NCBI RefSeq assembly: GCF_012184425.1 | Contig: NZ_VTOW01000001.1 | Coordinates: forward strand, 496,001-560,000 | Direction of reading: 5' to 3' | Length of the DNA: 64,000 nt | DNA from: Candidatus Manganitrophus noduliformans | GTDB lineage: Bacteria > Nitrospirota > Nitrospiria > SBBL01 > Manganitrophaceae | Shown here: piece after piece, positions 52,642-61,914 of the stretch | How the letters are laid out: every line of letters begins with the position of its first letter | Numbering within the stretch: position 1 is the first letter of the stretch | The notes under the pieces: generated by a model | Databases searched by the model: none | Seen by the model: the letters and a program-made list of their open reading frames with translations, nothing else | What the model was told of the DNA's origin: nothing | Program-made: the position numbers and the translations under genes

Positions 52642-55600
52642 ATGAAGAAACTTACCCTTTTGATCTTCTTAATTTATTTGACCGGCTGTAACGACGGCAG
52701 CGGCCAAAAGGATTGGATATTTCCTTCTCCGACCCCTTTTTCTCCGTTCATTCAACTGAGCGCGGCGGAGCTGGCCTTCACCGGCGTCGGCTGCGGATCG
52801 AATCCGGCCGGCCAGACGTTTGAGATTACCAATGCCGGAAAGGGAACATTCACCTGGTCGACTTCCAATGTTCCTTCCTGGTTGATGCTGACCCCTTCCG
52901 GCGGGACGGCTCCCACGACGGTGACGGCGCAGATCGACACGACCGGTCTTTCTTGCGGCGAGGACTATTCGCAAACGGTTCATTTTGAAGCCCCTGACGC
53001 CGGCAACACACCGGTCTCTTTGACGGTGACCGTGACGATCCCGGCGCCGACGACACCGCCTCCGGCGATTATCACGGACACACCGAAGGTGACTTTCACC
53101 GCCTCTTCCTGCGGCGGGATCGCGACCAGCGGATCGCCGTCATTTACGATCACCAGCGACGGAAACGTCGGCTTCAATTGGAATGCAACGGCCAGTCAGC
53201 CCTGGATTCAGTTCGCCCCGACGAACGGGACCGACGGCGCGACGATCACCGTGGCGGATATTGACACCGCCACCCTCCCTTGCGGAGCGACCTCCTCCGG
53301 AACGATCACCCTCAGCTCGACGGCGACAGGCGTTTCTCCGCAGAGCGTCACCGTGGAAGTCGTCGTTCCGCCCCGTCCGGCGATCATCACAGATAAACTG
53401 AAAGTGACTTTCACCGCTTCTTCCTGCGGCGGGGTCGCAACCAGCGGATCGCCTTCGTTTATGATCACCAGCGACGGAAACGGCGGCTTCAATTGGAGCG
53501 GCGCGGGGAACGCCGCTTGGATTCAATTTGCTCCCACAAACGGGACCGACGGAGCGACGGTGACGGTGGCGAATGTCGACACGGCCGATCTTCCCTGCGG
53601 AGCGACCTCTTCGGGAACGATCACCCTCACCTCGGCGGAGGCGGGAAATTCTCCCCAGAACGTCACGGTGGAAGTGGTGGTCCCTTCGGCGGCGAATATC
53701 ACGCCGAGTCCCTCTGCCCTCGGTTTCTTTGCGACCGCTTGCAAGGGGAGTCCCGACCCGCAACCATTTACCATTCAGAACAACGGCGGAAGCTCCCTCG
53801 GTTGGAGCGCGGCGGTGACCTATGCGGGGGCGGAGACAGGATGGGTCTCCCTCGATATCACCAGCGGGACGGTGGCGGCCGGCGCCACCTCGACCGATAT
53901 CACCGTGACAGTGGATGCATCGACGTTGACCTGCGGACAGGCCCGTTCGGCCACCCTCACGCTGACGGCGACCTCCGGCGGAAGCACGCTCTCTCCGGTG
54001 CAGTCGAAGACGATCGAAGTCGGCCTGAGCAATCCGGTCGCATGGAAGCATCAAAATCCGAAGCCGACCAGCTATCCGATCAACGATGTGACCTTCTCTG
54101 AAGAAGGGGTGGCCTGGGCGGTCGCCGATAGCGGAACGATTCTCCGCTCCCCTCCCGATTCCCCCGATTATGGGAACAATTGGATTCCGGTGGTCAGCGG
54201 CACGGGGGAAGATCTTCGCGCGATTCGATTCGTCAATTCGTTGGAAGGATGGATCGTCGGCGACGGCGGCACCATCCTTCACAGCAGCGACGGCGGGGCG
54301 ACTTGGGAGGCGGAGAGCAGTTCGACCACCCAACCGCTTCAGTCGGTTTATTTTCTCGACGCGTCTCATGGATGGGCGGTGGGAGACGCGGGGACCATTC
54401 TCTATCGGGATGGAGGGGGATCTTGGGCGCCGATCGCTTCCGGAAGGACAGACCAATTGACCCATGTCTTCATGAACGATGCAACGCACGGGTGGATTAC
54501 CACGAACAATGCGAACGATTCGATCTTATGGACGGACGATAACTGGGCCGGTATCATCCCGCAGGACCGGAAGTCCGCCAGACAACTCTACTCTCTCTTT
54601 TTTCTGCCCAAAGATCCGAACTCCCCTTTTCCCGATCGGTTGGAAGGATGGGCGGTCGGCGCCCCCGATGTGGGCGGAGAGGGATCGATTCTTCACATCT
54701 ATTCGGATACTGGTTCGGAACCCTGGACAACGGAGATGGTCGCCAGCGGCACCCCCTCGACCCTTCTGGATGTGTTCATGTCTACTCCCAGTCTCGGTTG
54801 GGCCGTCGGGGGGGATGATAACACGGGGGCGGGAACCATTCTCCAATGGAATGGAGCGGCCTGGCTCCCTGTCACCTTTAACGCCGGTGATCCGTCGCTT
54901 CCTTCCGCCAAATATTTTAGGGGGGTTGCTTCCAATAATGGAAACGGGGTTGCCGCCGGTCTCTCCGGGATGGTCTTTACCAGTTTCAACGGGACGGAGT
55001 GGGATAATGTCTCCGGACCCTCCATGAATCATTTAAAGTCTGTTGGTTTCGCTCTGGACGGGGTCAACGGTTGGGCGGTGGGTGACGCCGGGACCGTTTT
55101 GACGACATCGAATGGAGGGACCAGCTGGGTCAAAGAGTCGGGGGTCGCCGGCGACTTTAACGGTGTCTCCGTCGTTAGCGCGACCGACGTATGGGCCGTC
55201 ACCAATACCCGGGGAGTTTATCATTACAGCAGCGGCGCCTGGGGACTGGATACAACCTTGGCGGGGTCCGGGAATCTTAAAGGAGTCTACTTCGCCAATG
55301 CCACGAACGGCTGGGCGGTCGGCAGGGTCACCAATGCCGGGACGACGAGGCAGGTTTATTATTACAACGGAGCAACCTGGTCGCCGCAAGCAAGTGCCTG
55401 TATTCCCGCGGCGGCGACGATGAACGGCGTTTACTTCCTCGATGCCGGCAGCGGCTGGATGGTCGGAACCAGTGGATGGACCGCCCGCACCACCGATGGG
55501 GGAGCGAGCTGGGCCTGCACGCAAACCGTCAGCACCACCTGGAATGGGGTTTATTTTGTGAGTGCATCGACCGGCTGGGCGGTCGGGAGCTCGGGGAGAA

Positions 55601-55884
55601 TTTATAAGACGACCAACGGGGGTGTCACCTGGGCGGCGCAGGCGTCATCAACCACTTCGACACTCTTTGATGTTCATTTCTCCGATGCGAACAATGGATG
55701 GGTGGTCGGCGCGGCGGGGATGGTTTTGTATACACAGAACGGCGGAACAAACTGGACGCGGCAATCACCGGCCGGAACGAATCAAAACCTGAATGGGGTC
55801 TACTTCACACCGGGGGGATTGGAAGGCTGGGCGGTCGGAAATAACGGGGTTCTCCTTCACACCGATTCAGGCGGGGTGAACTGA
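52642..55884 (+). CDS. giant BACON/Ycf48-like repeat lipoprotein
   Basis: 1080 residues. MKKLTLLIFLIYLTGC is a lipoprotein signal (Cys16). Residues ~35-455 hold four BACON/Ig-like domains, each with a conserved cysteine pair such as SSCGG ... LPCGATSSG, probably a disulfide. Domains 2 and 3 are almost the same sequence, 315 bp apart. Residues ~460-1080 are Ycf48/BNR-type beta-propeller repeats with recurring GWAVGDAGTILHSSDGG-like units (at least ten). It is likely exposed on the cell surface as a binding or adhesion protein. Function unknown; convergent with the sdhA gene, with only 3 bases between stops. Confidence 0.85.
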   Translation: MKKLTLLIFLIYLTGCNDGSGQKDWIFPSPTPFSPFIQLSAAELAFTGVGCGSNPAGQTFEITNAGKGTFTWSTSNVPSWLMLTPSGGTAPTTVTAQIDTTGLSCGEDYSQTVHFEAPDAGNTPVSLTVTVTIPAPTTPPPAIITDTPKVTFTASSCGGIATSGSPSFTITSDGNVGFNWNATASQPWIQFAPTNGTDGATITVADIDTATLPCGATSSGTITLSSTATGVSPQSVTVEVVVPPRPAIITDKLKVTFTASSCGGVATSGSPSFMITSDGNGGFNWSGAGNAAWIQFAPTNGTDGATVTVANVDTADLPCGATSSGTITLTSAEAGNSPQNVTVEVVVPSAANITPSPSALGFFATACKGSPDPQPFTIQNNGGSSLGWSAAVTYAGAETGWVSLDITSGTVAAGATSTDITVTVDASTLTCGQARSATLTLTATSGGSTLSPVQSKTIEVGLSNPVAWKHQNPKPTSYPINDVTFSEEGVAWAVADSGTILRSPPDSPDYGNNWIPVVSGTGEDLRAIRFVNSLEGWIVGDGGTILHSSDGGATWEAESSSTTQPLQSVYFLDASHGWAVGDAGTILYRDGGGSWAPIASGRTDQLTHVFMNDATHGWITTNNANDSILWTDDNWAGIIPQDRKSARQLYSLFFLPKDPNSPFPDRLEGWAVGAPDVGGEGSILHIYSDTGSEPWTTEMVASGTPSTLLDVFMSTPSLGWAVGGDDNTGAGTILQWNGAAWLPVTFNAGDPSLPSAKYFRGVASNNGNGVAAGLSGMVFTSFNGTEWDNVSGPSMNHLKSVGFALDGVNGWAVGDAGTVLTTSNGGTSWVKESGVAGDFNGVSVVSATDVWAVTNTRGVYHYSSGAWGLDTTLAGSGNLKGVYFANATNGWAVGRVTNAGTTRQVYYYNGATWSPQASACIPAAATMNGVYFLDAGSGWMVGTSGWTARTTDGGASWACTQTVSTTWNGVYFVSASTGWAVGSSGRIYKTTNGGVTWAAQASSTTSTLFDVHFSDANNGWVVGAAGMVLYTQNGGTNWTRQSPAGTNQNLNGVYFTPGGLEGWAVGNNGVLLHTDSGGVN

Positions 55885-55887
55885 GTT

Positions 55888-57558
55888 TTAGTATTTGCGC
55901 TCGCCCAGCGGCACCCGCGTGATCGTCACCGGGCGATAATCGAGCCGGGGGCCGGCCTCTGATCGATAAGCCAGCGTATGTTTCAGCCAGTTCACATCGT
56001 CCCGTTTGGGGAAGTCGGGGCGGGAATGCGCGCCGCGCGATTCTTCCCGAACGGCCGCTCCTTCGGCAATGCACTCCGCCAGATCCATAATCGAGAAAAT
56101 CTGCAGCGCATCGATCAATTCGAGATTGAAGGTTTTTCCCCGGTCGTGGAGGGCGATCTTTTCCAGCCTCGGCCGGATCTCCGCCAGCTTCCGTTTCCCC
56201 TCCTCCATCCGCTCGCGTGTTCTTAGAATGCCGAAATGGTCTGCCATGACCTTTCCGATCTCTTCCCGGAGCAACCCCGCCCGCTCCCCCTCTTTCCGGG
56301 AGAGGATCGCTCCGATCCGCTCACGCTCCTGCTGAAGCACCCGGCCTGAAGAGGGCGCCGGTTGCGTCTGCTCCGCGTATTCGGCGGCGCGGGTCCCGGC
56401 CCGCCGGCCGTAGACGATCGTCTCCATCAGCGCATTTCCGCCGAGCCGGTTGGCGCCATGGACCGAGACGGAGGCGCACTCCCCGGCGGCAAAGAGACCC
56501 CGAATCGGTGTTGCGCCGTGGATGTCGGTCAAGATCCCTCCCATCGAGTAGTGAACCCCGGGGGTGACCGGAATGGGGGCTTCGACCGGATCGACCCCGA
56601 CATAGGTGATCGAGAGCTCCCAGATCTGCGGGAGCTTCTCCATGATCTTCGCCTTGCCGAGATGCCGCAGATCGAGCATCACGCAGCCGTCGACGCCGCG
56701 ACCTTCCAGGATTTCCTGGTACTCGGCGCGGGAGACGACGTCCCGGCTCGCCAGCTCCATCATCTTCGGCGCATACTTTTCCATGAACCGTTCGCCGCGG
56801 GCGTTGAAGAGATAGCCTCCCTCGCCGCGCGCCCCTTCGGTGATCAGAATGCCGGTCTCTTTCAACGTCGTCGGATGGAACTGAACGAATTCCATATCCT
56901 GCAGGGGGACCCCGGCGCGATAAGCGAGCGCCATGCCGTCGCCGGTGTTGATCAGCCCGTTGGTGGAGATCAGATAGACCCGCCCATATCCTCCGGTCGC
57001 GAGGACCACCGCCTTGGCGCGAATCTCGGTCAACTCGCCGTTGAAGATGTTCAGCGCGACGACGCCGCGGCAGACCCCCTCCTCCACGATGAGCGAGGTG
57101 ACATACCACTCTTCATAAACGTGCGCGGCCCGTTTGACGAGCTGTTCATAAAGAAGGTGGACCAGGGCATGTCCGGTCCGGTCGGCGACGTAGCAGGTGC
57201 GGGGAAAGCCGAGGCCGCCGAAGTTCCGCTGATCGATCCGCCCCTGCGGATCGCGCGAGAAGAGGGCCCCCATCCGCTCCAGCTCCATGATGTCGCCCGG
57301 CGCTTCGCGGCAGAGGATCTCGATGGCGTCTTGATCGCCGAGCCAGTCGCTCCCTTTCACCGTGTCGTACATGTGCGATTCCCAAGAATCCTCCGGACGG
57401 ATCGCCGCGTTGATCCCCCCCTCCGCCGCCACCGAGTGGCTCCGGACCGGATGGACCTTCGAAATCACACCGACATTCAGATGGGTGGGAACGGCGATCG
57501 CCGCCCGCATCCCCGCGAGGCCGGCGCCGACGATGAGAACATCATGCTCCAATGGCAT
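55888..57558 (-). CDS. sdhA: succinate dehydrogenase/fumarate reductase flavoprotein subunit
   Basis: 556 residues. FAD-binding VLIVGAGLAGMRAAIAV, the flavinylation region RSHSVAAEGGINAAI, RTCYVADRTGHALVHLLYEQ, FVQFHPTTL, ARGEGGYLFN, VDPVEAPIPVTPGVHYSMGG and NRLGGNALMETIV are all SdhA/FrdA hallmarks. Catalyses succinate-fumarate interconversion in the TCA or reductive TCA cycle. AGGAG precedes ATG 57558. It is the last gene of the liv-gcv operon, 39 bases after gcvPB, without sdhB or sdhC beside it, which is unusual. Confidence 0.95.
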   Translation of the reverse strand: MPLEHDVLIVGAGLAGMRAAIAVPTHLNVGVISKVHPVRSHSVAAEGGINAAIRPEDSWESHMYDTVKGSDWLGDQDAIEILCREAPGDIMELERMGALFSRDPQGRIDQRNFGGLGFPRTCYVADRTGHALVHLLYEQLVKRAAHVYEEWYVTSLIVEEGVCRGVVALNIFNGELTEIRAKAVVLATGGYGRVYLISTNGLINTGDGMALAYRAGVPLQDMEFVQFHPTTLKETGILITEGARGEGGYLFNARGERFMEKYAPKMMELASRDVVSRAEYQEILEGRGVDGCVMLDLRHLGKAKIMEKLPQIWELSITYVGVDPVEAPIPVTPGVHYSMGGILTDIHGATPIRGLFAAGECASVSVHGANRLGGNALMETIVYGRRAGTRAAEYAEQTQPAPSSGRVLQQERERIGAILSRKEGERAGLLREEIGKVMADHFGILRTRERMEEGKRKLAEIRPRLEKIALHDRGKTFNLELIDALQIFSIMDLAECIAEGAAVREESRGAHSRPDFPKRDDVNWLKHTLAYRSEAGPRLDYRPVTITRVPLGERKY

Positions 57559-57597
57559 TGCTTTCTCCTAAAGACGATTGCCTCTCTGCCATACAGT

Positions 57598-59046
57598 TTA
57601 CTTCTTTTGGTAATTCACATCGAGCCGTTTCGCCGCTTGGACCTCGTCCATTCTGCCGACCGGACGGGTATGCGGCGCGCCGGTCAAGCGCGAAGGATCG
57701 TCGTCGATCTCTTTTCGGATCGACTTCATCGCTTCCGCGAAGGCATCCAGGACCTCGCGCGGCTCGCTCTCCGGGGTCTCGATCATCAAGGCCTCCTCGA
57801 TGACGAGCGGGAAGTTCACGGTCGGCGGGTAGAAGCCGTAATCGATCAGCCGTTTGGCGATATCCCAGGCATGGACTCCTTTCTCCCGAAACTTCTTGGC
57901 CGAGAGGACGAACTCGTGCATGCAGGGACGGTTGAACGGAACCGGATACGATCCTTCCAGCTGCTTTCGAAGATAGTTGGCGTTGATGATGGCGTTTCGG
58001 CTAATTGCAGAGAGACCCGAGGCGCCGAGCCGGCTGATGTAGGTGTAGGCGCGGACCAAGATGCCGAAGTTGCCGTGAAAACCATGAATCCGCCCGATCG
58101 ATTGGGGGCGACGTTCATCGAGAAAATATTCTTCCCCCTTCTTTTCAATCGTGGGCGAAGGAAGATAGGGGACCAACCGCTCCGCGACGCCGACCGGCCC
58201 GGCTCCCGGCCCGCCCCCCCCGTGGGGAGTGGAGAAGGTCTTGTGGAGGTTGAAGTGGACGATATCGAACCCCATGTCGCCGGGACGGGTCAGCCCTAGA
58301 AGGGCGTTGAGATTGGCGCCGTCGAGATACATCAAGGCCCCCGCGTCGTGGACGATCCGGACGATCTTCTCGATCTCCCGCTCGAAGAGGCCGAGCGTAT
58401 TCGGATTGGTCAGCATGAAGGCGGCGGTCTCTTCGTCGACCACCTTGGCAAGATCGTCCACGTCGATCAGCCCGTCGGCGTTGGAATGAACCGTCTGGAT
58501 CGTGTGGCCGGCGAGGGCGGCGCTGGCCGGATTGGTCCCGTGCGCCGAATCGGGAATGATCACTTTCTTTCGCTGCCGTCCCTGTTGCTGATGATAGGCC
58601 CGGGTGATCAACATGCCGACCAACTCTCCCTGCGCCCCCGCCACCGGCTGGAGCGACACCCGCGCCATCCCGGCGATCTCCGCGAGGATTTTTTCAAGAT
58701 GATACAGCAGCTGCAGCGCGCCTTGAACGGTTTCAATCGGCTGAAGGGGATGAATCTGCGCAAAGCCGGGGAAGCGGGCGACATCTTCGTTGATCTTGGG
58801 ATTGTACTTCATCGTGCAGGAGCCGAGCGGGTAGAAGCCGGTGTCGACGCCGTAGTTTTCATGCGAGAGGCGGGTGTAGTGGCGCATCAGCTCGTTTTCG
58901 CTCACCTCCGGCAGCGGCAGCGGGATCTGCCGCTGAAATTTTTTCGGCAAGACCTGGTCGATCGAAAACCCCTGAAGCGCCTCGGTCGGGAAAGTGGCTC
59001 CCCGCCGTCCCGCGACACTTTTTTCGAAAATTAATTTCTCTGGCAC
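57598..59046 (-). CDS. gcvPB: glycine dehydrogenase (decarboxylating) subunit 2
   Basis: 482 residues from GTG 59046, preceded by AAGGAGG. The PLP lysine is in NLHKTFSTPHGGGGPGAGP; other landmarks are GFYPLGSCTMKYNPKINED, PVAGAQGELVGML and IIPDSAHGTNPASA. It is the catalytic half of the split P-protein of the glycine cleavage system, pairing with GcvPA encoded three genes upstream. gcvPA and gcvPB are separated by the peptidase and Nudix genes. Confidence 0.97.
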   Translation of the reverse strand: MPEKLIFEKSVAGRRGATFPTEALQGFSIDQVLPKKFQRQIPLPLPEVSENELMRHYTRLSHENYGVDTGFYPLGSCTMKYNPKINEDVARFPGFAQIHPLQPIETVQGALQLLYHLEKILAEIAGMARVSLQPVAGAQGELVGMLITRAYHQQQGRQRKKVIIPDSAHGTNPASAALAGHTIQTVHSNADGLIDVDDLAKVVDEETAAFMLTNPNTLGLFEREIEKIVRIVHDAGALMYLDGANLNALLGLTRPGDMGFDIVHFNLHKTFSTPHGGGGPGAGPVGVAERLVPYLPSPTIEKKGEEYFLDERRPQSIGRIHGFHGNFGILVRAYTYISRLGASGLSAISRNAIINANYLRKQLEGSYPVPFNRPCMHEFVLSAKKFREKGVHAWDIAKRLIDYGFYPPTVNFPLVIEEALMIETPESEPREVLDAFAEAMKSIRKEIDDDPSRLTGAPHTRPVGRMDEVQAAKRLDVNYQKK

Positions 59047-59067
59047 CTATTCCTCCTTCATTATCTT

Positions 59068-59592
59068 TTAAATCCAGCCCCGTTTCTTCGCTCGTCTGTA
59101 TGACAATTCCAATGCCACGATGCTTTTGGCGTCGCGGATCGTCTGGTCTTCAATCCGATTCATCGCCTCTTCAAACGGCATCTCGATCACCTGAAGCACT
59201 TCATCTTCCCCCAGCTGCTGGCCGCTGAAGACGAGCCCCGTTCCGAGGAAGAGATGAATCTGCTCGTCGCAGAAGCCGGGAGCGGTGAAGATCGTCGTCA
59301 GCTTCTCCAGCTTGCCGACTTTGTAGCCGACCTCCTCTTCGACCTCCCGCTCCGCGCACAACTCGGGGGCCTCTCCCGGCGAGAGTTTCCCGGCCGGGAC
59401 TTCGTAGATAAACCCTCCGGCGGCATGGCGGTATTGGTAGATCAGAACGACTTTGCCGTCCTCTTTCAGCGGCACGACCGCCGAGGCCCCCGGATGCCGG
59501 ACGACCTCCAGATCGAAGGTCTTTCCGTTCGGCAAGGCGGCCGACTCGACGAAGAGATGGACAATTTTTCCGTGATAAATTTCGCGCGTCAT
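59068..59592 (-). CDS. Nudix hydrolase, ADP-ribose pyrophosphatase type
   Basis: 174 residues. The Nudix box is GKLSPGEAPELCAEREVEEE followed by VGY, matching Gx5Ex7REUxEExGU. VVRHPGASAVVPLKEDGKVV and QYRHAAGGFIYEVPAGKL match the ADP-ribose pyrophosphatase group (NudF-like). Likely hydrolyses ADP-ribose to AMP and ribose-5-phosphate. Placed inside the glycine cleavage operon between the M28 peptidase and gcvPB, with 16-21 base gaps. Confidence 0.92.
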   Translation of the reverse strand: MTREIYHGKIVHLFVESAALPNGKTFDLEVVRHPGASAVVPLKEDGKVVLIYQYRHAAGGFIYEVPAGKLSPGEAPELCAEREVEEEVGYKVGKLEKLTTIFTAPGFCDEQIHLFLGTGLVFSGQQLGEDEVLQVIEMPFEEAMNRIEDQTIRDAKSIVALELSYRRAKKRGWI

Positions 59593-59608
59593 CGTCCGAT
59601 TTTCCGCC

Positions 59609-60547
59609 TCATGATTTCGCTTCTACGAGATCGAGCTCGGCAAGATCGATCACGGCGGCCGCCAGAGACCGCGCGACCCGGGTGATAAAAGTCATATCGA
59701 GCGTTTTTAATTGATCGCTCTTCTTGTGGTAATTCGGATTCCGGAAATCGGCGGTATCGGTCAGCATCACCGCGCGGTAGCCGCGGTCCCAGAACGGCAC
59801 ATGGTCCGAGCGCCGGGAGTCGGGAAGGGCTTCTCCTTTGCCGGGGACCAGCAGGCTGACGCAGGGAAGCTCGGGGCAGTAGGTCGCGACGGCCGCTTCA
59901 TACGCCTTCTGAATCGGCTCCGCGGCGGCATTGCCGACCAGGCCGATGAAATCGCCTTGGCTCGGCAGCTTCATCGGCAGGCCGGCCGGCGCCGTCTGCG
60001 AGCCGGGACGCGCATCGGTGTAGCCGACGCATTCCAGAATAATCGCCCCCCAGAGCGGGACTTTGTTCCGGCGGACCTGCCGCGCGTAGTGATCGCTTCC
60101 CAAAAAGCCCTCTTCCTCCAAGGAGAAGGCGACGAATTGCGGCGTCAGCTTCCCGCGCAACGGCGCGAGAATCCGGGCCACTTCCAACATCACCGCCAAG
60201 CCGCTGGCGTTGTCATCGGCGCCGGGAGACTCCGCAACCGTATCGTAATGGGCGCCGATCACCAGGATCTTCTTCCCGGACCGGCCCCCGCTTTCCCGTC
60301 CGATTAAATTGACGAACCGCTCGTTGTGCTCCCCCTCGATCGCTTCTTCGAGAAGGTCGAGGCCGAACGATTTCATCTGTCCCGCGATATAGGCTCCGCC
60401 GGCCCGCAGCCCTTCCGGGGCGGTCACCGGGTGCCGGACGCCGACCAACGATTCGAGATGGCCGAGGAGCCGTTCCTCGCTGATCTGAGCGATGTGGGAG
60501 GCGATGAATGCCTTCCGATCTGCAGGGACAGGGGTGCGCTCCAACAT
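59609..60547 (-). CDS. M28-family zinc aminopeptidase-like protein
   Basis: 312 residues from ATG 60547; a GTG at 60556 overlaps the gcvPA stop. Zinc ligands and catalytic residues are in ILVIGAHYDTVAESPGADDN, SLEEEGFLGSDHYARQ, and a later SRRSDHVPFWDRGYRAVML, typical of M28. It likely removes N-terminal amino acids from peptides. No signal peptide is seen, so it may be cytoplasmic. It lies in the glycine cleavage operon and may supply amino acids such as glycine; that link is inferred. Confidence 0.9.
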   Translation of the reverse strand: MLERTPVPADRKAFIASHIAQISEERLLGHLESLVGVRHPVTAPEGLRAGGAYIAGQMKSFGLDLLEEAIEGEHNERFVNLIGRESGGRSGKKILVIGAHYDTVAESPGADDNASGLAVMLEVARILAPLRGKLTPQFVAFSLEEEGFLGSDHYARQVRRNKVPLWGAIILECVGYTDARPGSQTAPAGLPMKLPSQGDFIGLVGNAAAEPIQKAYEAAVATYCPELPCVSLLVPGKGEALPDSRRSDHVPFWDRGYRAVMLTDTADFRNPNYHKKSDQLKTLDMTFITRVARSLAAAVIDLAELDLVEAKS

Positions 60548-60552
60548 CGTTA

Positions 60553-61896
60553 TCACACGTTAAAAGATTTAAACTGCGCGACCAGACGCTCAATATCTTC
60601 CGGATGGTGTTTTTCCGTGGCGCAGATCAAGAGATGATTTTTCAGCTCGCGATAATAGGCGCCGAGGTCGATTCCTGCCAGAATGCCGGCGCGGCGCGCC
60701 TTCTTGAGAAGACGGGAGGCCGGGACCGGAAGCTGGACGACAAACTCCTTGAAGAAAGGGGCGGTGAAGGGAGCGCTGAATCCAGGAATCGCGACGATCT
60801 TCTCTTGCGCCGCGTGCGATTTGGCGAGACAGAGCATCGCCACATCACGAAGCCCTTCCTTCCCGACAGTGGCGAGATAAACCGCCGCCGCCAGCGCATT
60901 GAGCGCCTGATTGGTGCAGATATTCGAGGTGGCCCGCTCCCGGCGGATATGCTGCTCGCGGGTCTGGAGGGTGAGGCAGAAGCCGGGCCGCCCCTGTCCG
61001 TCGGTGGTGGCGCCGACCACCCGCCCCGGCATCTGGCGGATGAAATCGCGCCGGGTGGCGAAGAAGCCGACGTACGGCCCGCCGTAGCTGACGGCATTCC
61101 CGAGCGACTGTCCCTCGCCGACGGCGATATCGGCGTTGAATTCACCGGGGGTCTTCAGAATGCCGAGGGAGATCGGATCGACCGTCATCACCAGAAGCGC
61201 TCCGCGCGCATGGGCGAGCCGTTCGATCTCTTCGACCTCTTCCAACTGTCCGAAGAAATTCGGGTGTTGAATCAGAACGGCGGCGGTCTGATCGTCGATC
61301 AGCTCGCCGAGCCGTTCGATCGATGTCGATCCGGCGTGAAAGGGGGCTTCCTTGATCCGGGCCGCCGGGAGGCCGGAGAGGTAGGTCTTCACGACCTGCC
61401 GATAGTGGGGATGAACGGTCCGAGCGAGGATGACCTTGCTCCGCTTGGTGACCCGCATCGCCATCAAGGCCCCTTCGGCCAGCGCCGAAGCGCCGTCATA
61501 CACCGACGCGTTCGAGACCTCCATCCCGGTCAGCTGGCAGATCATCGTCTGGTATTCATAGATCGTTTGGAGAAGTCCTTGGCTCATTTCCGCCTGATAG
61601 GGGGTGTAAGAAGTGTAGAACTCCGATTTGGAGAGGACATGCCCCACGGTGCTCGGAACGAAGTGGTCATAACTCCCCCCGCCGAGAAAAGAGAGGGCGG
61701 TGTTGGTGTCGAGATTTTTTCGGCTGATCTCCCAGAGCTCCCGCCGCAGCTCCATCTGCGAGAGGGGAGGGGGAAGATTCAGGGGCCGGTTCAGCCGCAG
61801 GCCGGCGGGAATCTCCAAGAGTTGATCGAAGGAGGAGACGCCGATCGCCTCCAGCATCGCCGTTTCTTCCGCCGCCGTTTTGGGAATGTATTCCAT
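60553..61896 (-). CDS. gcvPA: glycine dehydrogenase (decarboxylating) subunit 1
   Basis: 447 residues, standard for the PA subunit of the split P-protein. Typical segments: YIPKTAAEETAMLEAIGVSS, FLGGGSYDHFVPSTVGHVLS, YTPYQAEMSQGLLQTIYEYQ, NASVYDGASALAEGALMA, QRAL/EFNADIAVGEGQSLG. GGAGG precedes ATG 61896. It is 18 bases after gcvT. A long open frame on the opposite strand here is only a shadow. Confidence 0.97.
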   Translation of the reverse strand: MEYIPKTAAEETAMLEAIGVSSFDQLLEIPAGLRLNRPLNLPPPLSQMELRRELWEISRKNLDTNTALSFLGGGSYDHFVPSTVGHVLSKSEFYTSYTPYQAEMSQGLLQTIYEYQTMICQLTGMEVSNASVYDGASALAEGALMAMRVTKRSKVILARTVHPHYRQVVKTYLSGLPAARIKEAPFHAGSTSIERLGELIDDQTAAVLIQHPNFFGQLEEVEEIERLAHARGALLVMTVDPISLGILKTPGEFNADIAVGEGQSLGNAVSYGGPYVGFFATRRDFIRQMPGRVVGATTDGQGRPGFCLTLQTREQHIRRERATSNICTNQALNALAAAVYLATVGKEGLRDVAMLCLAKSHAAQEKIVAIPGFSAPFTAPFFKEFVVQLPVPASRLLKKARRAGILAGIDLGAYYRELKNHLLICATEKHHPEDIERLVAQFKSFNV

Positions 61897-61914
61897 GAAA
61901 CCTCCGTCCGTCTT

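Noticed and set aside
53140-54489. A 449-codon minus-strand open frame opposite the BACON-like lipoprotein
   Set aside because: Arg/Gly/His-rich mirrored sequence with internal repeats copied from the sense gene; no start signal.
56362-58299. A 645-codon plus-strand open frame opposite sdhA and gcvPB
   Set aside because: Spans two real genes and their intergenic gap; it is antisense frame bias.
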